Positions 21,611 to 32,643 of a stretch of DNA of 64,000 bases are shown here, piece after piece. Below the pieces are notes generated by a model. That model was not told the origin of the DNA and did no database searches. It saw nothing but the letters and a program-made list of their open reading frames with translations. Position numbers and translations under genes: made by a program. Every line of letters starts with the position of its first letter. The first letter of the stretch is position 1. Location of the stretch: positions 157,415,583 to 157,479,582 of the forward strand of contig NC_133390.1 in NCBI RefSeq assembly GCF_047511655.1. Reading direction: 5' to 3'. Origin of the DNA: Castor canadensis (Eukaryota > Chordata > Mammalia > Rodentia > Castoridae).

Positions 21611-22965
21611 GTACAAGAATGCAGGGGAGAGTTTCAAGGGGCCTGGAGGATGGGCACAACCTCTGGCCTTTGGTGCCACTTGGTCCTGATGAAGGGGTCT
21701 CTGTTCTCACCTACATAACTGTCAGAGGTGAGCAACCCCATCACTCCACCAGTAGGGACAGGAGAACCCTTCTCCAAAACAGCTTGAGCAGTGACCCAAG
21801 GTACCCTTGGGGCTTCCTGGGATAAATAACCACAGGTTCTCACTCCTGGGGCAGAGAAACTCCTAGGCCTGTGCTCTGTCTGGCTTTCAGAGCTCCCAGA
21901 TGGATGGAGCTAGGATGCCTACAGTGGCAGCTGGCTGGGTGACGCCCTTCATGGACTGTTGCCCTTCCCTGCCTCCTTCATTTCCCACAATCAGCTCCCA
22001 GATCAGCTGCTGTCAAATCCTGGTCTCAAGGGCTTCTGGGAACCCCAAACCAAGATTTCCACTTGCTCTGTACAAGTAATGCTGGAGGGGTCTTACAGTC
22101 ACGGCACCACTCACTCACCTTCCCCATACCAGTAAGGCTCTTCCCTCACCCCTGCTTGACAAAAGGAAAAACTGAGTCTCTCCCAAATCAACACCACCAC
22201 CAAGCAGCTCCCAGGCTGTACCCCATGCCTCCCTCTCTTTCCTCTCCACTCCTTCCTCCCCACCCCCCTTGCATTTCCATCTCCCCCACCTCCCAGAGGG
22301 GCTGCTCTTCTGCGGTGGCCTGCTTCTGACTGACCCTGCTTCACAGAAATGGCAGTAGTCCTGTCTTCTGGAGGAGACACCAGGTAACACACAGCCAGGG
22401 GAATGAGGACCCTGATAGGAACCCAGGCCTCACCCATCTTGTCCAAGCAAGCCTTTGGTCAGAATCCACAGCAGGACTCAGCCCAGTTTTCTTATTACTG
22501 GAAGTAGCCAGGGTTTAAGGATGGTTATTCAGTTCCCAACATGGGGCTAAAACTTCCTGTGAGATTAGCATTCCCTTTTCACAGATCCACAAACTAAGGC
22601 TGAGAGAGAGTCAGCAATGGGTGTGTGGTACATCTTGGTGTCTGTCCCAGGCTTCCCTTCATGGAAAAGACCAGCAGAGGTAACAAAGGCTCCCTGGGGC
22701 TCTGGCCAAAACCTTCTCTCCCATTTCTCCCATTTAGAAGACAAATTTCAGAAGAGGAGCCCTCCACACTTCCCCTGACATCCTTCCCAGTGACTCAGAT
22801 CACCTCTTAGACTTTCTCTGCCCCAGACAGAAGGACAGCCGCTGGCAGTAATGTTGAGACCCAATCCACAGGAACTGGAAGGGACCCAACAACTCTTAAT
22901 GCATCTTCCAACCAAAGCACCCATGATTTTATGACTCTAAGATGCTAACATAAGAATATCTCATC

Positions 22966-23080
22966 CAGCCCAGCAGGGTGGTGCATATCTATAATCCCAG
23001 CCCTCGGGAGGCTAAGGCAGGAGGATAGAGAGTTTGAGATCAGCCTGAGCTACAGTAAGACCTTGTCTCAAAAAAAAAAT
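22966..23080 (+). repeat. B1-like SINE monomer
   Basis: Contains cataatcccagccctcggga-like sequence, an aggcaggagga motif, then an A-run after cttgtctc. Confidence 0.8.
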
Positions 23081-23133
23081 TCATGCAATCTATGCCACAC
23101 TGAATCATATGAGCATTAACCATTTGGTTTTTG

Positions 23134-23446
23134 GGTGGTATGGGGTTTGAACTCAGGGCCTACACCTTGAGCCACTCCACCAGCCCCCTGATTTGATTTC
23201 CTTACATGATTTATTTTTTGTGTTTGTGATGGCCACAATGTAAAGCCGCTGATTTTTTTTTTTGCGGTACTGGGATTTGAACTCAGGACCTACACCTTGC
23301 GCCACTCCACCAACCCTTTTTTGTGATGGATTTTTTCAAGATAGGGCTAGAAAACTCTGCCTGGGCTGACTTCAAACCATGATCCTCCTGATCTCTGTCT
23401 CCTGAGTAGCTAGGATTACAGGTGTGAGCCCCGTGTCCAGATAACC
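23134..23446 (-). repeat. Two adjacent minus-strand SINEs
   Basis: A short tRNA-like end (23134-23195) is followed by a complete dimeric copy (23256-23446). Both show gagccactccaccag- or gcgccactccaccaa-type ends. Confidence 0.8.
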
Positions 23447-24212
23447 ATTTGCTTTTGCCGTTAGCCGAAGTGAAAACTCCAGAACCAGCTAATGTGAACT
23501 TGCATTGCCTACACCCCTGCTGTCTTCCAAAAAAATAGAGTTTAACACCTGCCCTGCCTGAGTCTCTGAGTTGTGAAAGAGAAAAGAATTCATCACTGGG
23601 AAAACCTATGGGAAATCACGTGACACCTAGAGATCGTCACAGCGGCCATTGAGGTGATCACATAGGAGGGCAGTCAATGCAGGAGTCATTCTGACACAGC
23701 CAGCTGCCGTCCACAAGGGGGCACAGAATCCCCATGTAAGGGGACCTCTGCAGCACAAGGTTGATGGCAGTGTGGCCTGGAGGCCTGGCACTGCAGGGCA
23801 CTAAAACACCAACTCTCTTTCCCTGGGCCCTGCCTTTAAATCCCAGCTTTGTCATGGCATACCACGAGGCCTTGAGCCAGGCACCTAACCACTCCAAGCC
23901 TCAGCGTCCTCAGCGGTAGGATGGAGGTGAAAATCAGGAACTTTTTCAGCCCTTCCCCTGTGCCAGACATCCACGTGAGTTGTTTCAATGACCCTTCTCC
24001 ATCCCCAAAAAACAGGTGGATTGATTATTTGCATTTTACGGTTGTGAAAGGTGAGGTTCAGAAGGGAACGTAACTTACCCACAATCACCCTGCTCCTGAG
24101 CAACAGAGGAGCAAACTGAACCCAGGCCTGTCTGGCTGCAGAGGCTGTGTCCTTGATGACCACGTCCTAGCAGAAATTTAAACTTGAATGACATACACAG
24201 GAAAGGAATGGG

Positions 24213-24324
24213 AGCTGGGTGCGGTGGTGCACATCTGTAATCCCGGCACTCAGGAGGCCGAGGTAGGAGGTTCTTAAGTTCCAGGCCACCCTGGATGACA
24301 TAGCAAAACCCCGTCTCAAAAAAG
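24213..24324 (+). repeat. B1-like SINE
   Basis: Begins gagctgggtgcggtggtgca and ends aaaaccccgtctcaaaaaa, about 390 bp before the BPIFB5-like TATA box. Confidence 0.82.
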
Positions 24325-24656
24325 GTATGGGAATGGCCACAGGTGGTGGACGTCCCCTCTCAGCCCCTCTACTGCTCCCCTCCCCCATTCTACCTCTGGG
24401 GTCCCTGTATTACCAGCCTCCACCGTCCCTCCCAAAAGCAGGAGGCCTCAGGCTCTGCAGCTCTGATATGCCAAAGGGAAAGGGCCCACGACAAAGTCAC
24501 AGACTCTATCCACTTCCTCCCGAGGGTCCAGAACCTGCCCCCGCCCAGGCCTCAGAACTGGGCCCTTATCAGTTTTGGCCCAAAGTTCCCAGCCAAGAGG
24601 ATGCCTCCTTGCTCTGAACGGCCTCAGGCCCAGGCGAGGGGCTGGACTTCCCGCCC

Positions 24657-24704
24657 GTGTGCACACCCCCACGTGTGCACACCCCCACGTGTGCACACCC
24701 CCAC
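24657..24704 (+). repeat. Three perfect 16-bp repeats upstream of TATA box
   Basis: GTGTGCACACCCCCAC is repeated exactly three times (24657, 24673, 24689), ending 15 bases before the TATA box. Each unit has a CACCC box, a known KLF/SP factor target, and a GTGCAC palindrome. Confidence 0.95.
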
Positions 24705-24718
24705 TTCAGAGCTCACGC

Positions 24719-24788
24719 TATAAAAGCCGTCCGTCTGGGATGCTGGAGAGAGGCCTGAGAGGTTCCGGACAGCCCTGTTCTAGGAGAG
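24719..24788 (+). promoter_or_regulatory. Promoter and first exon of BPIFB5-like gene
   Basis: TATAAAAG lies at 24719-24726, so transcription should start near 24749. The first exon ends at 24788 (gagag|gtaagg). An ATG at 24740 lies between TATA box and expected start site. It would read in frame into the signal-peptide exon, but probably lies outside the transcript. Confidence 0.65.
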
Positions 24789-24824
24789 GTAAGGACAAGG
24801 AAACCTAATGGGCATTTCTCAACA

Positions 24825-25010
24825 ATCCCTTGCACCAGATGAGCCTGGGTTCAAATCCCAGCTCTGCCACTTACTGTACTATCACGAGCAAGTCATTTCT
24901 CCCCTCTGAGCCTCAGCTTCATCACCTGTAAAGTGGGCCTGGACACCAGTGGTCCCACTGTGATGAGAACTGCATGATGTGCTAAGGCCTACAAAGCGCT
25001 CCCATGGTGC
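24825..25010 (+). repeat. MIR element in BPIFB5-like intron 1
   Basis: Clear MIR core: gggttcaaatcccagctctg, ccacttactgt, then cctcagcttcatcacctgta. Confidence 0.8.
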
Positions 25011-25964
25011 CTGGCGCAGGAAGGACTGAAGAAGTCAGGGCTGCTGCGCGAGGGTGGAGAGCGCTGGAGCGCAGGTGTGAACTGCTAAGGGTAGAGGGGC
25101 AGCGACAAGGGCTTGACATAGAAAGCCACCCAGAAACAAAAAAGGAATAGCTAATGCCACAGTGCAAATCCCACAGCCCAAAACTATCAAGACAAACCTT
25201 GTTTTCTACTACTCAATTTAATCTCTGGGGAGGGCCCAGGACAGACTAGACAAGCACAGTGTCACTGGATGGCATCTCCAGTCCTTAGTCACCATGCGCC
25301 AAGTAGCAAAATTTGGATGTTCGAGGACTATCTCAGACGCGCCAGGGAAGCTCAGCCACTGTGGCCTCCTCCCCTTCCCACACCCAGGGCTTCCTCACAG
25401 AGGCAATGGGGGCTCCTGCTGCCCTGCTCCCGCTGACATCTGCCCTGGGACCGTCTGCGCCCAGCTGGTCCCCCCCTCACAGATTCTAGAGCCTTGCTTC
25501 CTAGTGGTAGCTCTCACTGGTCCAGAGCCACCTGCCTGCAGCTTCCAGGGTCCCAATTGTGTTTTGGGGGACACTTAGGCAGAGCTGAGCTCCCACTGGA
25601 AGGAACTGGTTAAGATGTTCTACTTGGAAAAGATCCTTCGCATCAGGCCTGCCCTGCCACCCAACCACTGTGTCCCCTGACTTCTCACAAACTTGGTCAT
25701 CACACCCATGCCGGGTGGGCATTCACTGTATGCTATTACTGAATACACTCTTCCCAACGACCTATGATTGTCACAGGCCGAGTAGGCTTAGGTCACACAG
25801 TCAGGAAGTGGCAGAGCCCTCGAGGTGGGGAGGGTCACTCTGGGTCAGGTGGTGGTAAAGCGCCACTGTGTAGGAGGAGCTGGGGTCAGAGGCCAGGGAA
25901 GCTGGAGAGACAGTTCCACTGGGATTGCTCCCCGGCAAGGACATCAAGGCTCTCTCATCCCCAG

Positions 25965-26035
25965 GTCCACAGGTCCTGAGGATCCTGCTGCTCTGGGGGC
26001 CACTGCTTTGCTGGGGGCTGCTGTCCCGAGCCCAA
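25965..26035 (+). pseudogene. BPIFB5-like signal-peptide exon without ATG
   Basis: Reads LRILLLWGPLLCWGLLSRAQ, a classic secretion signal, but the residue before LRI is encoded by GTC and no ATG is present in the exon. Acceptor cccag at 25960-25964, or cacag ending 25972. The donor is not clear. Confidence 0.6.
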
Positions 26036-26723
26036 GGGGAGGCACTACCTTCTTGCTTGGTCAAGTCTTCTCCTCTGGCCTCCCCCTTACCTGCCCTCAC
26101 CCAGGGTTGACCATGTCTCTCCCCTGTTCTAACACTTGCTGTGGCTCCCCAAGTGCCCTTGGGTGCAACTCCAAGCTTCTTATTCTGGCATTCAAAGTCC
26201 AGCGTCTCTAACCTCTTCCTTACCACCTTTCCTGACACCCCTCCCCTTTAGATTTCCCAGTTCTCTCCTTTGCTCACGCTGCTCCTTCTGCTAAAAGATT
26301 CTCTCCTCAACGCAGTGAACACTGACTCATCCTGGCAACAGGACTCTTTTTCCTGTAGGTTCCTGCAGCCTTCTGGGCCTTGTCCAAGTGCAATGCACCT
26401 GTTGTCCTGTCTGACTGTCCATCTGTCTGTTTGCCACTCTTCCTAACTCTTGGCTGCAAGCTGCTTCTTGTCTACCACACTCCTGCCCCACCCATCTTTC
26501 TAGTTGGAAAAACTCACCAGGCTCATAACCACCTTAGGGCCATTGCACGTGCGGTTGCCTCTGCCTACATTGCTCTCCCCCTAGACTGTTCAGTAATGGC
26601 TTCCCTCACTTCCTTTGGGTCTTGGCTCAAAGGCCCCCAGGATCCTCAGAGAGAGCCTTCCTGACCCCAATGTCTAGAACAGACCTTCCTCATCCCAATC
26701 ATGACTTGACTCAGATCTATTTT

Positions 26724-27020
26724 GGGGGGGGGGTATTAGGGTTTGAACTCATGACCTTATGCAGGCACTCTACCACTTGAGCCACACCCCGGTCCCTTTT
26801 TGCTTTAGTTATTTTTCAGGCAGGGTTCTCAAGTTTTTGCCCGGGAGTGGCCTGGGACCTTGATCCTCTTAACTATGGCCTCCCGTGTAGCTGGGATCAC
26901 AGGCATGAGCCACCATGCCCTGCTTTTATTGAGATGGGATCTCGCTAACTTTCTGCCTGGGCTGGCCTGGCCTACAACCAAAATCCTCCCGGATCTCCGC
27001 CTCCAGAGTAGCTGGTCTCC
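26724..27020 (-). repeat. Dimeric SINE, minus strand
   Basis: Starts with a G run and gtattagggtttgaactcat, then ctaccacttgagccac. The B1-like half ends near gtagctggtct. Confidence 0.8.
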
Positions 27021-27190
27021 CCTCTATTTTGTTTTCCTTGTAGCACTTATCACTTCCAAAATTTATTTTGCTCGCTGATCTGAGGGCTAGACTGTTCCTC
27101 TCCCTGACTAGAACATAGATACCATGAGGACAGCTGCACTGCTCCTGTTCTCTGAGCCCAGCAGAGAGTAAGGGCTTAGAGTCCTGGTCA

Positions 27191-27326
27191 GCCAGGCTTG
27201 GTGGCAAGGCGGGAGACTTAGACAAGAGGATGGCTTTAAGAGGATGGCTTGAGCCCAGGAGTTTAAGATCAGCCTGGGCAACACAGCGAGACCTCATCTC
27301 TCAAATAAGTAAATAATAAATAAATG
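27191..27326 (+). repeat. B1-like SINE
   Basis: gccaggcttggtggcaaggc through cagcctgggcaacacagcga to an AAAT-rich tail, 110 bp before a BPIFB5-like exon. Confidence 0.78.
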
Positions 27327-27433
27327 AGTCCTTTCTGCTACATAGCTGTCTTAATTGCCAGCTGGGACTCCAGTAGCAGGAGTTTGTTGAATGGCTGTAA
27401 AGCCCCACGCTGAGAAATGGCTTGTGTCCTCAG

Positions 27434-27642
27434 TCATTTCAGACCTGTTTTGGAAGCACCAGGTCCCGGATGGCATGGTGAGGATCCTGGTAACCGGGGA
27501 CACAAACAAGAGTGTGTCTGTCCTGGACTGCCTGCCCTTTGTCAGAAAAGGCCTCTCCAAGCTGCTTGGTGGGCTGGACCTATCGTTAGTCTGGGACCTG
27601 CTGTCAGGGAAGTCGCTCCCACTGCTGGGTTAACTGCTCCAG
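27434..27642 (+). pseudogene. BPIFB5-like second coding exon with stop
   Basis: A 209-bp block (2+3n), acceptor tcctcag, donor gtgggt. It includes GLSKLLGGLDLSLVWDLL, in the style of PLUNC N-terminal regions. An in-frame TAA at 27631 lies four codons before the exon end. Confidence 0.6.
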
Positions 27643-28939
27643 GTGGGTGGGTGAGTGGCCTTCTTCTCCCTTCTTCTCCCTTGGGTGGGGCCTTGTCCCT
27701 GAGCCGGGGTTCATGCCTGTCCAGTGGAGCAGAGGTAGGCAGACAGCTAGATGTCTTTGGAGTGCCCCACAGCCTCCAATGTGTCAAGCAGATGTCTTCT
27801 TACTGTCCCTCTTCCTCTCCATGCCACCCAAAACTCTTGTAGGAAGAAAGCCAGGTCCACATCGGGGTCGGCCTGGCAGGCGTGCCACTTCCACACTCAC
27901 CTGCCCCTGTGGCTTGCAAACGCACATCATGGTTTTGAAAATACCTAGATGACTTGCCCACATTTGAAAATCAAGAGGGTTTTAATCAAGGTCTAGGTTT
28001 TCCCATTTTCCAAGTTCAACGGACGCTGTGCCAAAGTGCCGTGACCTGAGTGGCCTGAACCACAGAAACATGGGGTCCCCCCGCCCTAAGCCAGGAGGTC
28101 GGCCTGGGGGTCTGTGCTGCTTCCTCCTGGGAGGCAAACCCTGTCCTCCAGTTGTTGCCTTACTGTGTCCTCACTCTGGTATTTGCTGGCCATCGTCCAC
28201 AGTCAGGAGGCCTCTCCGTGGCCTCTGCCTTCAGCTCGCAGGATGTCCTCCGTGGGCACGAGTGTGGTCTATGTCCAACTCCCTTTTCATAAGGATGCTG
28301 TCCTGATGGGTTAGGGACCTGCAGTACTGCAGTGTGACCTCATCGTACCTGAGCACCTCTGTGAGGACCTCATTTCCAAGTGAGGTCATGTTCTGTGGTA
28401 CTGGGGGGTGGATGGGGCACAATTCACCCATAATATTGACCCTCCTTAAAGCAAAGATCTGGCCCCACCTGGCCCAGCCTCCCACCTGCCAATCATTGGC
28501 GTTAGGTCTGTAGTCCTATGTGTGTCTCCAGCCACCCTGCCACTCCTATGCTACCCGCGTGACCCTGAAAGCAGTGAGTGATGACTCCTGGTAACAGAAG
28601 CCCCTGCACAGATGAGATGCCACTCTGCAGCAGGGCCCCTGCAAAGCCACCTGTGACTCCATGCCCACAAGGAGCAGGAGAGGCTGGCAGGTCCCAAGAC
28701 AAATCCCAGAAGCTGAAAAGTCAAGGTTCTGGGGTGAGGAGGACATGCCCAGAGAGGCTGGGGAGGTGTGGACACACCGGGCCTCCACCATGCCATGGCC
28801 TTGAACTCACCATCAACCCCCCACCAAGACTGTACAGCCATGTCCCCACCAATGCTACAAGCTACCCCAGCCCAGGGTAAAGCTTGAGAGGGCCAGAGGA
28901 AAGCCCCACTCTGCCCTAGTCATTCTTAAAAACCCCTCC

Positions 28940-29072
28940 AGCCAGCCAAGTGTAGTGCTCCACTCCTGTAATGCCAGCACTTGGGAGATGGAGGCAGTAA
29001 GATGGCAAGTTCAAGACCAGCCTGAGCTGCATAGCAAGGGCCTGTCTCAAGAAAAAAATAAAAATAAAAAAA
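28940..29072 (+). repeat. B1-like SINE with AAAAT tail
   Basis: actcctgtaatgccagcact and cagcctgagctgcatagcaa, followed by an A-rich tail. Confidence 0.8.
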
Positions 29073-29349
29073 CCCTCCAGAAGTTTCCATACTGGAAGCC
29101 AGGTTTCCTGGGCATTGAAGTTTATGCTGTTTGTCCCAGTGGGCACCAGGTGAATCACAGTTTGTATCACAGTTTCCCAAAGCACAGAGACCTCTGGGCC
29201 CCTCTGAGCTCAGGGTGATGTGGTACTTGAGGCCACAGAATTGGGCAGAAGGTTCTAGATGCTCAGCAGCAGAACCCACAGGTCCTACTGGACTGCCAAG
29301 GGCTCACCAGCTTTCTGCAAAGGCTTATATTTGTCTTTGTTTTCTAAGT

Positions 29350-29432
29350 ATATTTTTGTTTTTTGACAATCCTGGGGATGGAACCCAGGGCCTCATGCAT
29401 GCTAGGCAAGTACTGTACCACTGAACCACAGA
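29350..29432 (-). repeat. ID-like tRNA SINE, minus strand
   Basis: ctggggatggaacccagggc then catgctaggcaagtactgta: box B and box A of the tRNA-derived unit, inverted. Confidence 0.78.
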
Positions 29433-29724
29433 GGCTTACACTTGAACTCAGATGGGTTACAGGTGTAGACAGCTCCTCGGCTGGATTCTCCCATCTTATA
29501 GAGGCTGTCCGGGGCCCAGAAAATAGAAGAGACTTCAGGTCTTTGAGGCTTGGAGAATGGAGCTAGAGCTCGCTGACCCAAGCTTGGCTGGGGACAAGAA
29601 ACGGGGCTGCCCCAGTGCCACCTCCACTTCTTCCAGAGTCTGCCCTCATTTCAGCCATGCCAGGTACACACAGAGCCACAGAGGCCTTGCCAGGCTACAA
29701 CAACACACCCCATGCCTCTCACAG

Positions 29725-29829
29725 GCTGGTCATGGAAGACGCCAAAGGACCCGAGGTCACCCTGCAAATCCTAAGAGACCGCCTGCTGCAGGTCACGCTG
29801 TGCTGCAAACTTTATCTCTCGCTCCAGAA
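29725..29829 (+). pseudogene. BPIFB5-like exon (LQVTLCCKLYLSLQK)
   Basis: A 105-bp open block, acceptor ctcacag, donor gtaagt. It includes VTLQILRDRLLQVTLCCKL, matching the beta-strand pattern of BPI N-terminal barrels. Its phase fits the next exon. Confidence 0.68.
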
Positions 29830-30702
29830 GTAAGTACACGTGGTACTTCCTCACTGTGCTTTTGGGTGCCAGGTGGCCCATCCTCTCATTCCCAAGCTGA
29901 GCTCACAAAGTCCATTTGCCACATCACAAGGATCACAAAAATCCTTTCCACTTGAGCGTGTTTCCAAAGCCATTTTGCTGATGGAAAAACTGAGGCACAG
30001 AGTGAGCAACAGCCCCGTCCAGGATCACACAATGAGTCAGCAGCCAAGGCTGAGATAAAACCTCTGACTTCCACACCGGGGGAGGGGCCATGCACACCAT
30101 CTGAGCACATGGGCAGGTGGGGCACGAGTCGGGTGGCATAGTGCGAGCTCACCATGGAGTCCAGCACTCCTGGTCTGGGCAGCTTTAGCAGGGGTATCCA
30201 TTCCTTGGGCCTCGGTTTCCTCACCCATAAAATGGGTATAATCCAGTTCTGAATTGCACGAGACTGAGAGTTCACCTGCAGAATTCTGAACTGGGAATGA
30301 CTGGACAGACCTGACTTGCAAATGCAGCCACCAACAGGTTGGCACTTCAAACAGAAACATTCATAAACACCCTTCAGAATTATGTCCACTGTTGCTTTCC
30401 TTATAAAATACGGCTTCCTTGGTCTAGCTTCACCACTTAGTAGGATGCGAGCACAAAGAAATGAGTCTTTGACCAAGACTTTGGCCCAGAGAACTAAGTC
30501 TGCTCTCTGCTGGGTACATCAGCGCCCTTGTCAGGACAATGTCATAAAAGTGAAACTTGATGACTGGCAAACTGGAGAGCATGTGTTCCATCTTGAGGCC
30601 ACCCGGACCCCAAGTGTTTGCCACCCTGTGACGACAGCGGCCCAGTGCTGTCAGACCTTCCCACATAGTCTGCATTTTAATGAGCTCTCCTAGTTACTTT
30701 TT

Positions 30703-30800
30703 GTTGTTGTTGGGGTTTTTTGGAAGCATGGGAGTTTGAACTCAGGTCCTCACACTTGCCAGGCAAGCACTCTACTACTTGAGCCACTCCGCCAGCCCAA
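30703..30800 (-). repeat. tRNA/ID-like SINE, minus strand
   Basis: gagtttgaactcaggtcctc, then gcaagcactctactacttga and gccactccgccagccc. Confidence 0.8.
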
Positions 30801-30915
30801 GCTCTCCTAGTTTTTAACTCCAGCCGTCTAGGCAATCGCAGGCCACCAGCTTGTGACTTCTGGCCTCCAGCTCAGGCTCCAGCGTGGAGCCTGCCCAGAC
30901 ACGCTGTCCCTGCAG

Positions 30916-31045
30916 GATCCTGTGGTTCAAAGTCATCAAGCACATTCGCATTGGAGTATGGCTAGAACAAATAGGGAATAAGACAGAGGTGGCCTTGGAG
31001 GAGTGCCACACCCCACCAAGACACCTGAATATTGAGATTCTGGAA
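30916..31045 (+). pseudogene. BPIFB5-like exon with conserved EEC motif
   Basis: A 130-bp open block encoding IRIGVWLEQIGNKTEVALEE then CHTPP. The Cys after EE is the usual BPI-fold disulphide Cys (BPIFB1 has LVLSDC). Acceptor ctgcag, donor gtgagt. The phase joins both neighbours. Confidence 0.75.
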
Positions 31046-31552
31046 GAGTGAGTACCCCCCGCCCTGTGCCTCCACTGCCCAGGACCGGATGCTAGCCCTT
31101 CCTGCATCCACCCTTCTCTGAAACTCAGAGTGGGGGCTGCCTCTCCCCAGCCTAGTCCAGCCGCAGTGAGCCAGGCACCACGGCCAGGGTCACATCTCCA
31201 AGGCCACAGACCTGACATGCCATCTCCTGCCCTCACACTGAAGACCCTGGCTAAAAGAGGCTACCTAGCCAGCCTGGAACCTCTGCTTGGCCACTTCCTA
31301 ACAATGGGGCCTGGTCAGGAGATTTGATGTGTAGTTTCCTCACCAGCCATCATGGAGTGATCATGGGGAAGAGAGGAGCTGACCCATGTAACTCATGTAG
31401 CACAAAGCCTGCCACACAAGGCAGCCACTGTCTACTGTTCTGTCATTATCCCAGCATAAAACCTCCTCCTGGAAGCCTTTCATGACCTCTGCTTCCAGGT
31501 GGGGCCTCTTTCTGCTTATACGTTCCAAAGACCTTATCAGAGAGAAAAATAG

Positions 31553-31650
31553 GGCTGGGAATATAGCTCAGTGGTTTAGTGTTTGCCTTGCATGCATGAG
31601 GCCCTGAGTTCAATCCCCAGTACCACAAAAAAATAGATAAAAGAAAGAAA
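31553..31650 (+). repeat. ID-like SINE with A-rich tail
   Basis: gggctgggaatatagctcag, then ttgcatgcatgaggccctga and caatccccagtaccac. It is a simple monomer, closer to ordinary rodent ID than the dimeric copies. Confidence 0.82.
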
Positions 31651-31917
31651 GAAAAAGAGTCAGAGGTAGAGAGAATCAGAAAGAAATAAAACAAGGAGGA
31701 AAAAAAGAATAGAAATGGGAAGGGGGATAGGATGGGAGAGAGGAGAGGAGAGGGGAGAGGAGGTGCCAGGCAGGGAGGGAAGGAAGCAGCCACTCTGGGC
31801 CTCTGAGCTACCAGGCCCAGCAAGGTCTTCCTTGGCCCTACCTGGGACTCCCCTTTCTGGCCTAAGTCTTCTCATGTGTTCATGATGCCAGACCCTGCCC
31901 ATTGTCCCCTCCCCCAG

Positions 31918-32035
31918 GACAGACTCCCTTCTGACAAACAGACTTCCACAGTTGGTGGCGAGCACCCTGGATGAATCACTGCCCTTCCTACTCCAGAAGA
32001 TAGCGAGCTGCCCGCCCTCCTGTTCCCAGGGAGAG
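31918..32035 (+). pseudogene. BPIFB5-like exon (LPQLVASTLDESLPFLLQKI)
   Basis: A 118-bp open block after a C-rich acceptor, donor gtgtga. The helical pattern equals the NLVxxLLxxxLPxL segment of the family. It ends in phase 0, as required before a 64-bp exon. Confidence 0.68.
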
Positions 32036-32104
32036 GTGTGACCCCAAGAGAGAGCCCTTCAGCCTTGGCCCAATGCCACGACTTCCCTCCAACTGTGCCC
32101 CCAG

Positions 32105-32168
32105 GCCAACTCGCCCAACTCGCTGCTGGGAGCCCTGCTTCACATCACCCTGCATATGTCCTGCACCC
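32105..32168 (+). pseudogene. Candidate 64-bp exon with lost donor
   Basis: Acceptor gtgcccccag is followed by an open stretch ANSPNSLLGALLHITLHM. A 64-bp exon, the family size here, would put its donor at 32169-32170, which reads GG instead of GT. This is inferred from length and phase only. Confidence 0.35.
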
Positions 32169-32551
32169 GGGTTGGGGGCTCATCTGCCAGCCCCTGCCGG
32201 GGACTGGGCACTGTTCCAGGCTCTAGAAATATGATGGGGCAAGACAGTCCCACCAACAGGGAGTCTGCTTTCCAATGAGGTGAAGAAAGAAGCAATGTAG
32301 CTTGTGACCTGGAGAAGTCGTTTCCCCTCTGAGCCTCAGTTTCCCTGTCTGTGAAATGGGATTAATCAGAGGCCCGCAGGGTAGGACTGTTAGGACAATA
32401 AAAACAATCTAACCTGGTCCAAAGTAAAGTGGGCTGAGTCACTCAATAAAAATGGCCCAGACCACAAGGAACTCGGCACAGAGGCGGAACGAGTTTCCCT
32501 CCGGTGCTCTTCTGCCACCAGCTGAGCCCCACGTTCACCTCTACATTGTAG

Positions 32552-32643
32552 CCCCCCATCTCCGGCGCAGATGCCTTCCAGCACTCTGTCACTGTGTCAC
32601 TACCACGGAGCTCACGGAGGAGGCCATGCTAATGAGAGTCCTG
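32552..32643 (+). pseudogene. BPIFB5-like exon (TTTELTEEAMLMRVL)
   Basis: A 92-bp block beginning with two bases of a split codon, just like the BPIFB1 exon at 2169, and ending in phase 0 before gtgagc. Confidence 0.6.

Larger units (their letters stand above)
21615..24650. other. Intergenic region between ERV and BPIFB5-like gene
   Basis: About 3 kb with no supportable gene. It holds SINEs at 22966-23080, 23134-23446 and 24213-24324, MIR-like pieces around 23850-24140, and unremarkable single-copy-looking sequence elsewhere. Confidence 0.6.

Noticed and set aside
28545-28572. Possible short BPIFB5-like exon before gtgagt
   Set aside because: The length and phase do not connect the exons at 27642 and 29725.
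31553-31625. tRNA gene
   Set aside because: Box A and B are present, but the sequence does not fold as a tRNA and matches a SINE with an A-rich tail.
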